6,392 bases of DNA from Bradyrhizobiaceae bacterium (GTDB taxonomy: Bacteria > Pseudomonadota > Alphaproteobacteria > Rhizobiales > Hyphomicrobiaceae): assembly GCA_947475855.1 (NCBI GenBank), contig CANJPN010000365.1, forward strand, positions 1-6,392. The letters are read 5' to 3'. The notes beneath the pieces are model-generated. The model searched no databases. It was given only the letters and a program-made list of their open reading frames with translations, and was not told the DNA's origin. This document shows positions 1 to 5,916 of the stretch, piece after piece. Each line of letters starts with the position of its first letter. Positions within the stretch are counted from its first letter, which is position 1. Position numbers and translations under genes: made by a program.

Positions 1-936
1 CGGGTGGGGGTTGCCCTTGCCTGGGGTCAATGGAAGATTGCGCAAGGCCGAGACGATCTCGATCGACGGCCGTACTTCGGCCAGCGGGAACCCTCGACCG
101 GCCGTTATCTCGCGATAGCTCTCCGTGTGCAGGTCGGTGAAGCCTTCGGAGAACTCGATCTCCTTGCCGTCGACGGTGATCGAGCGATAGGTGGTCTTCT
201 TGCCCTGGACGTCGCGCGGCAGATCGCGTGAATTGATCGATAGGAACCAGCGCACCCTCGCGCGCTCCAGCTCGAGATAGCCGGCCGCGCAATCCATCGC
301 GCGATGATGCGCCAGGTTCTCCTTCACCGGACCGAACACGTGGGTCAGCATGTCGAAGAAATGGACGCCGATGTTGGTGGCGATGCCGCCGGACTTCTTC
401 TCGTCGCCCTTCCAGGACGTGTAGTACCAGCGGCCGCGCGACGTGATGTAGGTGAGATCGACGTCGTGGACGGTGCCCTTCGGCTCGGCCTTGATGCGTG
501 CCGCGAGGCCGGCGATGACGGGGTGCAGGCGAAGCTGCAGGATGGTGTTCACCTTGCGGCCGGTCTGGCGCTCCATCTCCGCGATCGCGTCGATGTTCCA
601 GGGGTTCAGGACCAAGGGCTTCTCGCAGATCGCGTCGGCGTCGGAGCGCAGCGCGAAGCGGACGTGTGCGTCGTGCAGATAGTTGGGCGAGCAGATCGCC
701 ATGTAGTCGATCTTCTTGTCTTCCCGGCGACAGCGGTCGACGTAACGGTCGAAGCGCTCGAACTCGGTGAAGAAGCGGGCGTCGGGGAAATAGGAATCCA
801 TGATGCCGACGGAGTCGGCGCCGTCCAGTGCGGCAGACAGATTTCCGCCGGTGTCCTTGATCGCCCTGAGATGGCGCGGTGCGATGTATCCGGCAGCGCC
901 AATGAGCCCGTAAGTAGCGCTTGTCTTCGCCGTCAT
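1..936 (-). CDS. wlbA: WlbA/WbpB-type UDP-N-acetylglucosaminuronate 3-dehydrogenase (C-terminus cut by window edge)
   Basis: Reading the minus strand from the ATG at 936-934 gives 312 codons open to the left edge. The protein is a Gfo/Idh/MocA-family NAD-dependent oxidoreductase. The N-terminal Rossmann motif is GLIGAAGYIAPRHL (residues 10-23). The Lys of the CEKPL motif is residue 106. The C-terminal domain has TSRGRWYYTSWKGDE (165-179) and SGGIATNIGVHFFDML (182-197), with the conserved His at 192. These blocks are characteristic of WlbA/WbpB, which oxidises C3 of UDP-N-acetylglucosaminuronic acid in the cytoplasm on the way to diacetamido-uronic acids of LPS or O-antigen. The start is supported by GAAAGG at 948-943, six bases upstream. 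WbpB-type proteins are about 316 residues, so probably only a few residues are missing. Partner genes (aminotransferase, acetyltransferase) would lie downstream beyond the left edge and cannot be confirmed. Family assignment is firm; the exact substrate is inferred. Confidence 0.9.
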   Translation of the reverse strand, partial: MTAKTSATYGLIGAAGYIAPRHLRAIKDTGGNLSAALDGADSVGIMDSYFPDARFFTEFERFDRYVDRCRREDKKIDYMAICSPNYLHDAHVRFALRSDADAICEKPLVLNPWNIDAIAEMERQTGRKVNTILQLRLHPVIAGLAARIKAEPKGTVHDVDLTYITSRGRWYYTSWKGDEKKSGGIATNIGVHFFDMLTHVFGPVKENLAHHRAMDCAAGYLELERARVRWFLSINSRDLPRDVQGKKTTYRSITVDGKEIEFSEGFTDLHTESYREITAGRGFPLAEVRPSIEIVSALRNLPLTPGKGNPHP

Positions 937-1265
937 CGGCTACCTTTCAATGCCCATTCCAGGGATGCAGCTGTGCGGGAGAACGGCGTCGAGGAAACAG
1001 GTCCCCCGGCACACGCCAAGTTCGGCAGCAAGATTTCCGCCTCAGGCACCCTGCGAACGGCTACTCTTATCGCCGGGGGTGCGGGCTCGCAAGCGGCTGC
1101 CGGTGACCGCGCTGACAGCGATGGGCGGGACGTAGCATCGCGCGTTCCCGGCGGGAAGGGCAATTGACCGCCGCGGTCGCTTTGGCCCAACATCCAGCGC
1201 AAGGCAGCAGCGCACCAGCGCCCGCCAGAAGTCCAGTATCAGTAGAGCCCTCGGGAAAATTCCAG
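937..1265. other. Divergent intergenic region between wlbA and the amidohydrolase gene
   Basis: This 329-base stretch separates two divergent start codons, so promoters for both genes should lie here. No convincing small gene was found: open frames crossing it translate to low-complexity Arg/Ala/Pro-rich sequence with no recognisable domain. It holds a 13-base perfect palindrome (1145-1157), a small CGCTG-A-CAGCG palindrome (1110-1120) and a TTGACC hexamer (1164-1169) that resembles a -35 box but has no good -10 partner. No riboswitch or structured RNA was recognised. Confidence 0.6.
1145..1157. promoter_or_regulatory. Small palindrome, possible operator
   Basis: TTCCCG-G-CGGGAA is a perfect inverted repeat with six-base arms around one central base. 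It lies seven bases before a TTGACC hexamer and 108 bases before the preferred amidohydrolase start, in a divergent intergenic region where a repressor or activator site would be expected. There is no direct evidence of binding, and a palindrome this short can occur by chance in GC-rich DNA. Confidence 0.2.
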
Positions 1266-2678
1266 ATGTCGCGAACCCTCATCCGCAATGGCCATGTCGT
1301 CACGGTCGACGGGAGCCGAACCGTATATCCCGGCGGGTGGGTCGCCGTCGACGGCGCGCGCATTGCGGGCGTGGGGCCTGTATCGACGATGCCGGCGGCG
1401 GATGGCTTCGACAGCGTCGTCGACGCGGGCGGCACGATCGTGATGCCGGGCCTCATCAACATGCACCAGCACCACTGGTACACGATCTTCAAGGGCCTCG
1501 CTGACGGCATGCTGCTCGAGGATTGGGTAACCGGGCTTCTGCTGCCGTTATCGATGACGCTCGGCGAAGACGCCATGCGAATCTCGAGCACGGTCGCGGC
1601 CATGGAAATGCTGGCGACGGGAACGACGACCTCGCTCAATCATTCGGTGACGACGACGACGCCACAGCTCGTCAAAGCCAGCGTCGAGCCGGTAGCGGAG
1701 GTGGGCCTGCGGCAAGTGTTCGCGAAAGAGCTGCGCTGCAATACGCCGGGCAATCCGCGACATCCGTTGAGCCTGGATGAATCGCTGGCGGCCTATGAGG
1801 AGGAGTTTCGCCGGTGGGACGGCAAGGCCGGTGGCCGCGTCCGGCTGGCGATGGTGATCGAGACGAATGCGCATTGGGTGGCGGCCGGCATGAGCACGGA
1901 GCAGCTGATCACACGCGGCTATGAACTCGCAAAGAAACTCGGCGTGCGCATCTCGGCGCACATCGCCGGCGGCACGTTCTCCCTGGAAAAGGGGTTCCTC
2001 AAGTACCTGCGCGAGACCGGCAGGACCGACGTGCGCTATCTCATGCAGCTCGGCATTCTCGACAGCTCGTGGGTGCTCGCCCATTGCATACACAATACCG
2101 AACTTGACCTGGAACAGATGGCACACGTCGGCGCGAGCATGGTCTACACGCCGACATCCGAATCGATCCGCGGCGGTGGCATCGGGCCGGTCTCGGCGGC
2201 GCAGCGGTTCGGTGTGCTGACGACGCTCGGCACCGACGGGCCGATGGTCGACTACTCCGTCGACATGGTCGAGCAGATGAAGACCGCGATCCTGATGCAG
2301 CATGTGCGCCACCTCGATCCGACGCGCATCTCGGCCGAGAACGCGATCGAGATGGCGACGATCAACGGCGCGAAGGCGCTGGGGATGGAGGCCGAGATCG
2401 GTTCGCTCGAAGCGGGCAAGCGCGCGGATATCGCCGTGTTCGATATCGCCAAGCCGTGGATCGGCGTGCAGCACCGGCCGCTGTCGAGCTTCGTCACGGC
2501 GGCGCGGGGCTCGGATGCAAAGCTGGTGATGGTCGATGGCGAGGTGGTCTATCGCGAGGGCAAGCTCACGCACGTCGCTGAACCGATGCGGGTGATCGCG
2601 GAAGCAGAGAAACTTGCGCGCGAGGCCCTGGCGAAGGCGGGGTTGAGTGCGAAGCTAGATGGAGTGTGGCGCAGGTGA
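1266..2678 (+). CDS. ADA/ATZ-type metal-dependent amidohydrolase (atypical HxxE motif)
   Basis: This 470-residue cytoplasmic enzyme belongs to the amidohydrolase superfamily branch that includes S-adenosylhomocysteine/methylthioadenosine deaminases and triazine hydrolases. Residues 1-60 and about 380-470 form the composite beta domain, ending in the typical GSLEAGKRADIAVFD and a closing VMVDGEVVYREGKL strand pair. The TIM-barrel core shows PGLINMHQHHW with metal ligands H67 and H69, then AHIAGG with H232, LAHCIH with H273, and TLGTDGP with D324. The third-His motif is normally HxxE; here it is HIAG, so the usual catalytic Glu is Gly235. The ATG at 1266 is preferred because MSRTLIRNGHVVTVDG is the normal family N-terminus, and GGGAAAA lies about nine bases upstream. 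An in-frame TTG at 1164 with a strong GGAAGGG just before it would add 34 Ala/Pro-rich residues that look non-coding. Deaminase or chlorohydrolase specificity cannot be assigned. It stands alone, convergent with the next gene. Confidence 0.85.
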   Translation: MSRTLIRNGHVVTVDGSRTVYPGGWVAVDGARIAGVGPVSTMPAADGFDSVVDAGGTIVMPGLINMHQHHWYTIFKGLADGMLLEDWVTGLLLPLSMTLGEDAMRISSTVAAMEMLATGTTTSLNHSVTTTTPQLVKASVEPVAEVGLRQVFAKELRCNTPGNPRHPLSLDESLAAYEEEFRRWDGKAGGRVRLAMVIETNAHWVAAGMSTEQLITRGYELAKKLGVRISAHIAGGTFSLEKGFLKYLRETGRTDVRYLMQLGILDSSWVLAHCIHNTELDLEQMAHVGASMVYTPTSESIRGGGIGPVSAAQRFGVLTTLGTDGPMVDYSVDMVEQMKTAILMQHVRHLDPTRISAENAIEMATINGAKALGMEAEIGSLEAGKRADIAVFDIAKPWIGVQHRPLSSFVTAARGSDAKLVMVDGEVVYREGKLTHVAEPMRVIAEAEKLAREALAKAGLSAKLDGVWRR

Positions 2679-2733
2679 GTGCGTCGGCGCCATTGAGTTC
2701 GCTGAGCGCGATTTGAACCAGGAGCACCGGTCG

Positions 2734-2755
2734 GCGTTTGGCACGCAACGCTTTT
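2734..2755 (+). terminator. Weak terminator-like hairpin after the amidohydrolase gene
   Basis: GCGTTTG (2734-2740) can pair with CAACGC (2746-2751) with one bulged base and a five-base loop, followed directly by TTTT (2752-2755). It lies 55 bases after the amidohydrolase stop and points the right way. The stem is short and imperfect, so it is a weak candidate. It lies beyond both the current stop and the ancestral-looking stop of the convergent gene. Confidence 0.3.
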
Positions 2756-2764
2756 CGCCGCCCA

Positions 2765-2818
2765 TCACGCTCCCTGGCGTTTGAACCCCGCAGCCTGAGC
2801 TTCCGCTTCGGTGCAGAA
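2765..2818 (-). pseudogene. Orphaned C-terminal tail of the nuclease-fold protein, after an in-frame TGA
   Basis: Directly after the TGA that ends the SNase-like gene (2821-2819 on the minus strand), the same frame continues as FCTEAEAQAAGFKRQGA before a second TGA at 2767-2765. Related proteins that have this C-terminal ('sunset'-type) motif read KGERWFCxEAEAxAAG, so the first TGA sits exactly at the Trp codon (TGG). A single G-to-A change explains it. Either the gene has lost its last 18 residues by a nonsense mutation, or the stop is read through, or the base is a sequencing error. The sequence shows the motif and the stop directly; the ancestral Trp is from family knowledge. Confidence 0.75.
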
Positions 2819-4048
2819 TCAGCGTTCGCCCTTGTCCTGGCGAATGCGGACGCGGGTATAGCTCGCCTGCCAGGGCACCACATAGACGCGGTCGTTGCGC
2901 GAGACCTGTCCCTTGATCGGACAGCCCTGCGGGGCGGCTTTCTTGGCGGTTTCCCAGAGCCGGCTACGATAGTCCTCCGGCCGCTCGGGAACGCCCTTCC
3001 ACAAACCGCGCTTGGCGTTGCGAGCATCCTGCTCGAGACGGCCATAACTTGAAAAGAGCCCCTGTTGCGCGAACACCGCGCCGCGCGTCACAAGCTCTGC
3101 GGCGATGTCCTGCGTGCCGACCCGGCAGAGGCCCTTGTCGCCGCCCGAAGCCAGTTCGCAGCGAACCTGCTTGCCGCGCACGAATTCCCGAAGCTGCGTG
3201 CGGGCGGCCTCGCCGCACTTCCATCGTGGCTCGCTGCGGCCTTCGCCTCGCGCCTCTCCACGCACCTGGCCGCCGCACGTCTGCTCGATCTCGGGCGCTT
3301 CGACGCCGGTGAGGCGAATTGTCTGGCCGTTGAGACGTAAGCTGTCGCCGCTGATGACGCTCGCTGAGCCTTCCGAGATCGGCCGCGACAGCCCGGGAAT
3401 GGCGGATACGGTCGAGAGTGACAGTTTGCCGATCCAGGCCGAGCCGATCCAACCGAGGGCTCCAGCGGCGACCAACAAGGCCGTCGCCGTCAATCCGCGC
3501 TGCGCTGAGACCGAGATTCCGCCGAGGCCGGGCAGTTGCTTCCAGAGGACGGCTGCGCGGTCGGCCAGGGCGGTGATCACGGGCGGCCCGCGGCCGGCAA
3601 AGATCGGGGGGGCCACGAGCAAAACGAGAATGACCAAGCCGCCCAAACCAAGCGCGAGTGCTACTGCGTCCCAGCCATCGACCTGCGCTCGGCCGATGCC
3701 AAGCAAGCTTGCGACGAGTGCTGCGAGGCCGAGAATGGGGGCGAGGCCGCGATGTTCCATCATCCCGCCAACGGGGCCTAGCAGACGCGTCAATGTGCGG
3801 CTGACCCATTCAAGCGCCACCGCGACAGCGCGACCCAGCCAGAGAAACGGCGCGGATATCGCCCGGCTCATGGAGTCCAGTCCAGAGGTGCCTGCTGCGA
3901 CACCAGCCTGCCCTGCGCCCTTGATGCCGCCGACTGCGAGATCGACGACGTCGTCGACCTTCTGGCGGCGAGCCTCACGCCGGATTTTGATCGTCGTGCG
4001 CACATGCTTGTGCCAATCGAAGCCGTCGCCCTTCTTGCGCCAGAACAT
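2819..4048 (-). CDS. Membrane-anchored staphylococcal-nuclease-like (thermonuclease-fold) protein, truncated by nonsense codon
   Basis: The 409-residue product starts at the ATG at 4048, supported by GAGGA six bases upstream. Residues 1-30 are strongly basic (KIRREARRQK). Hydrophobic segments at about 101-119, 127-150 and 185-206 look like three membrane helices. By the positive-inside rule the N-terminus is cytoplasmic and the C-terminal domain periplasmic. Residues 229-352 match the SNase fold: VISGDSLRLNGQTIRLTGVE, APEIEQTC, KCGEAARTQLREFV and a final NAKRGLWKG. Compared with staphylococcal nuclease, the Asp21, Arg35 and Glu43 equivalents are kept (D235, R245, E253), but Asp40 is Glu250 and Arg87 appears to be Lys306, so catalysis is doubtful. 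A Gly/Arg/Glu-rich insert (260-275) interrupts the domain. The C-terminus begins a conserved motif (GCPIKGQVSRNDRVYVVPW) that the TGA at 2821-2819 breaks. The role is unknown; the fold is confident, nuclease activity is not. Confidence 0.8.
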   Translation of the reverse strand: MFWRKKGDGFDWHKHVRTTIKIRREARRQKVDDVVDLAVGGIKGAGQAGVAAGTSGLDSMSRAISAPFLWLGRAVAVALEWVSRTLTRLLGPVGGMMEHRGLAPILGLAALVASLLGIGRAQVDGWDAVALALGLGGLVILVLLVAPPIFAGRGPPVITALADRAAVLWKQLPGLGGISVSAQRGLTATALLVAAGALGWIGSAWIGKLSLSTVSAIPGLSRPISEGSASVISGDSLRLNGQTIRLTGVEAPEIEQTCGGQVRGEARGEGRSEPRWKCGEAARTQLREFVRGKQVRCELASGGDKGLCRVGTQDIAAELVTRGAVFAQQGLFSSYGRLEQDARNAKRGLWKGVPERPEDYRSRLWETAKKAAPQGCPIKGQVSRNDRVYVVPWQASYTRVRIRQDKGER

Positions 4049-4164
4049 GAAAATCCTCGATGCTGCGAGTCTATTCCGAGTTTCGATGCTGGTTCGTTGT
4101 GCTCATTCAGGTCGCGCCTGCCGAATGTGCCGCCGATTCGCCCATCGTGTGCCAAGAGCCGCGA

Positions 4165-4179
4165 GATTGCAGCGCAATC
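4165..4179. promoter_or_regulatory. GATTGC-AGC-GCAATC palindrome, possible operator
   Basis: A perfect inverted repeat with six-base arms and a three-base centre. It lies about 115 bases upstream of the nuclease-fold start and 200 bases upstream of the operon start. The TTGC-N3-GCAA core is the size and symmetry of a dimeric regulator site. No regulator gene is present in the window to pair it with. Confidence 0.25.
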
Positions 4180-4249
4180 GTGGCGCACCCTGGGCGGTGT
4201 CCACAGCTGTAATGCCTGCGTTGCAGAAGTGCGCACTCAATTTTCGTCC

Positions 4250-4278
4250 GCCTGACGGGGCGATCTGCCCCGTCAGGC
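4250..4278. repeat. Perfect inverted repeat with 12-base arms
   Basis: GCCTGACGGGGC (4250-4261) and GCCCCGTCAGGC (4267-4278) are exact reverse complements around a five-base GATCT centre. In RNA this would form a very stable hairpin. Neither direction is followed by a T-run, so it is not a standard intrinsic terminator, and both neighbouring genes are transcribed away from it. It ends 15 bases before a candidate -35 box. It could be a regulatory operator, a dispersed palindromic element, or a structured barrier to antisense transcription. Confidence 0.75.
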
Positions 4279-4292
4279 ACGTCCCCGTAGCG

Positions 4293-4320
4293 TTGCATTC
4301 GATCGCGAAAGAGCTAACAT
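4293..4320 (+). promoter_or_regulatory. Candidate sigma-70-type promoter for the solute-binding-protein operon
   Basis: TTGCAT (4293-4298) and TAACAT (4315-4320) are separated by 16 bases. The -10 matches the consensus at four of six positions and the -35 at three. An ATCGCG hexamer at 4302-4307 recurs at 4319-4324, overlapping the -10 region. Transcription would start near 4327, giving a leader of about 50 bases before the ATG at 4380. The match is modest and alternatives exist. Confidence 0.3.
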
Positions 4321-4379
4321 CGCGGCCAATATTTAAGCGCGGCAATTAGCTGGCGCTGCGAACGGTCCAGGGAGGATCA

Positions 4380-5420
4380 ATGCCGAGCAACGCTTCGCAC
4401 CGCGCCGCACTGGGGTGTCTAGCTGCGCTGTCGTGGTTTTTGCCATTGTCGCCAACGGCCCTGGCGGACGATTTCTACAAGGGCCGGCAGGTCGCGATCA
4501 TCTGCGGGTTCCAGCCGGGCGGGGGCTACGACGCCTACGCGCGGCTGCTGGCGCGGCATATCGGTCGCCACATTCCCGGCAATCCAAGCGTCGTCGTGCA
4601 GAACATGGACGGCGCAGGCAGCGTACGCGCCTCGAATTACGTCTACGTCAACGCCGCAAAGGACGGCACCGTCATCGCGGCGGTCAACCAGAACATGCCG
4701 ATGTACCAGATGCTCGGCGGGAAGGCTGCCCAGTTCGAAGCGGCGAAGTTGCGCTTCATCGGCAGCTTGATCGGATCGAACGGCCTGCTCTACACCTGGG
4801 CGACGAGCCCGACCAAATCGATCGAGGACGCGAAGCGCCGAGAAACGCCACTTGGCGGGACCGGCACGAATTCCGACAGCCATATCTTCCCGACCTTCAT
4901 CAACAACGTGCTCGGCACGAAATTCAAGGTGATAAACGGCTATTCGGGCGGCACCCGCGAGATCAATATCGCGCTGGAACGCGGTGAGGTCGAAGGCCGC
5001 GGCGGCAACAGCTACGCAGCGCTGATCGCATCTAGTCCGCATTGGGTCGAGCAGAAGAAACTCAACTATCTCGTGCAGATCGGTCTGAAACCAGAAGCTG
5101 ACTTGCCGACCGTGCCGCTGTTGATCGATCTCGTGCAGTCAGCAGAAGACAGGCAGGCCGTGGAAGTGATCACGGTGCCGACGGTGCTCGGCTATACCTA
5201 TTGGCTCACGCATGAAGTGCCGGGCGAGAGGATCGAGATCTTGCGCAAGGCTTTCGATGCGACGGCCCGGGATGGCCAGTTCCTCGCCGATGCGGAAAAG
5301 ACGAAGATGCTGATCAGTCCGCAATCGGGAGCGGTGATCGAGGCGCTGGTGGTGAAAGCCGCCACCATTCCCAAGCCGGTGCTGGCACGCACTGCGAAAC
5401 TACTCGAGTGGACACAGTAA
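4380..5420 (+). CDS. TctC/Bug-like periplasmic solute-binding protein
   Basis: A 346-residue secreted binding protein of the tripartite tricarboxylate transporter receptor (TctC/Bug) family. Residues 1-29 form a Sec signal peptide with hydrophobic core LGCLAALSWFLPL and predicted cleavage at ALA|DD (29/30). The mature protein has the family's ligand-loop blocks: FQPGGGYDAYARLLARHI (44-61), IPGNPSVVVQNMDGAGS (65-81) and GTNSDSHIFPTFINNVLGTK (162-181), followed by GYSGGTREINIALERGEVEG. GGAGG at 4371-4375, four bases before the ATG, supports the start. Such proteins bind carboxylates or other small organic acids in the periplasm and pass them to TctA/TctB membrane proteins. Neither partner is in the window, so this may be an orphan receptor, which is common in this family. 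It leads a probable operon; the Rieske gene follows after 48 bases. The ligand is likely a substrate of the downstream enzymes, but that is inference. Confidence 0.85.
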   Translation: MPSNASHRAALGCLAALSWFLPLSPTALADDFYKGRQVAIICGFQPGGGYDAYARLLARHIGRHIPGNPSVVVQNMDGAGSVRASNYVYVNAAKDGTVIAAVNQNMPMYQMLGGKAAQFEAAKLRFIGSLIGSNGLLYTWATSPTKSIEDAKRRETPLGGTGTNSDSHIFPTFINNVLGTKFKVINGYSGGTREINIALERGEVEGRGGNSYAALIASSPHWVEQKKLNYLVQIGLKPEADLPTVPLLIDLVQSAEDRQAVEVITVPTVLGYTYWLTHEVPGERIEILRKAFDATARDGQFLADAEKTKMLISPQSGAVIEALVVKAATIPKPVLARTAKLLEWTQ

Positions 5421-5468
5421 TTCCTATTTCGCCATGATCGGCGTTACGGGAGAACAGGAGGACAAAGC

Positions 5469-5831
5469 ATGGCCGAAGTTTTCGTCAGCAAGGCATCCGA
5501 CTTCAAGGATGGCGACCGCAAGATCGTGAAGACGTCCAAAGGAGAGGTCGGCATGTTCTTCGAGGAAGGCAGCTATTATGCCTATTCCAATACCTGCCCG
5601 CACCAGGGCGGCCCCGCCTGCGAAGGCATCATGATGAACAAAGTCATCGATGTGATCGCGCCCGACCGGACCTACCAGGGCCAGAGCTTCTCGGACACCC
5701 GGCATTTCGTCTGCCCGTGGCACGGCTACGAGTTCGATCTCAAGACCGGCCAGTGCTGGGGCGATGCGCGCGTGAAGCTGAAGAAGTTCGAGGTCGTGCG
5801 CCGCGGCGACGACATCTTCATTAATGTCTGA
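5469..5831 (+). CDS. Small Rieske [2Fe-2S] protein (ferredoxin-type) with extended cluster loop
   Basis: A 120-residue soluble protein with both Rieske cluster motifs: TCPHQGG (ligands C43 and H45) and VCPWHGYEFDLKTGQ (ligands C82 and H85). The last strands, VKLKKFEVVRRGDDIFINV, are the usual end of the Rieske fold. There is no signal peptide or membrane helix, so it is probably a cytoplasmic electron carrier or a single-domain component of an oxygenase. The two motifs are separated by 36 residues, against roughly 16-17 in common Rieske ferredoxins. The extra segment (about 50-80, including MMNKVIDVIAPDRTYQGQSF) keeps a mix of hydrophobic and charged residues, so it looks like a real loop, not a frameshift. 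GGAGGA at 5457-5462 precedes the ATG. It lies between the binding protein and an amidohydrolase, which suggests electron delivery to a catabolic oxygenase not in the window. Confidence 0.9.
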   Translation: MAEVFVSKASDFKDGDRKIVKTSKGEVGMFFEEGSYYAYSNTCPHQGGPACEGIMMNKVIDVIAPDRTYQGQSFSDTRHFVCPWHGYEFDLKTGQCWGDARVKLKKFEVVRRGDDIFINV

Positions 5832-5840
5832 AGCCGTTCT

Positions 5841-5858
5841 GCCGGGTGGTTGCCCGGC
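5841..5858 (+). repeat. Intercistronic hairpin after the Rieske gene
   Basis: GCCGGG (5841-5846) and CCCGGC (5853-5858) are exact reverse complements around a six-base loop, starting ten bases after the Rieske stop. No T-run follows, so it is not a typical terminator. It could slow 3' decay or cause partial termination between operon genes. A second short palindrome, CCGGCGCCGG, lies at 5876-5885 in the same 85-base gap. Confidence 0.4.
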
Positions 5859-5916
5859 GATGCCGCAAACGCGGTCCGGCGCCGGTGCGCCGTGAAACAA
5901 ATTGTGGAGACACCCT

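Larger units (their letters stand above)
4049..4379. other. Divergent intergenic region between the nuclease-fold gene and the solute-binding-protein operon
   Basis: This 331-base stretch lies between two divergent starts. Open frames across it are cysteine- and arginine-rich with no domain, so I see no gene. It holds a GATTGC-AGC-GCAATC palindrome (4165-4179), an eight-base ACAGCTGT palindrome (4203-4210), a long perfect inverted repeat (4250-4278), a candidate promoter (4293-4320) and a strong Shine-Dalgarno sequence before the operon. It is less GC-rich near 4240 and 4330 than the flanking genes, as expected of regulatory DNA. Confidence 0.6.

Noticed and set aside
304..1167. Long plus-strand open frame (287 codons)
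   Set aside because: It lies antisense to the clearly recognisable wlbA over most of its length, has no domain, and its Val/Ala/Arg/Asp-rich composition is typical of the reverse frame of a GC-rich gene.
1164..1193. TTGACC ... CAACAT as a promoter for the amidohydrolase gene
   Set aside because: The -35-like hexamer is good, but the -10 matches only three of six positions at an 18-base spacing; not enough to list as a promoter.
1548..2573. Long minus-strand open frame (341 codons) within the amidohydrolase gene
   Set aside because: The His/Arg/Asp-rich product has no recognisable fold and is the antisense shadow of a gene with complete family motifs.
4250..4278. Intrinsic terminator
   Set aside because: The hairpin is strong but neither strand has a T-run after it, and both flanking genes are transcribed away from it.
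4103..4345. Possible small Cys-rich gene on the minus strand in the divergent intergenic region
   Set aside because: The frame runs through the perfect inverted repeat and the operon promoter region, has no convincing ribosome binding site, and its product has no recognisable motif.
3105..4349. Long plus-strand open frame (414 codons) over the nuclease-fold gene
   Set aside because: It is antisense to a protein with a clear SNase-like domain and membrane helices; the product is Pro/Arg/Ser-rich and featureless, and the frame simply lacks stops because of high GC.
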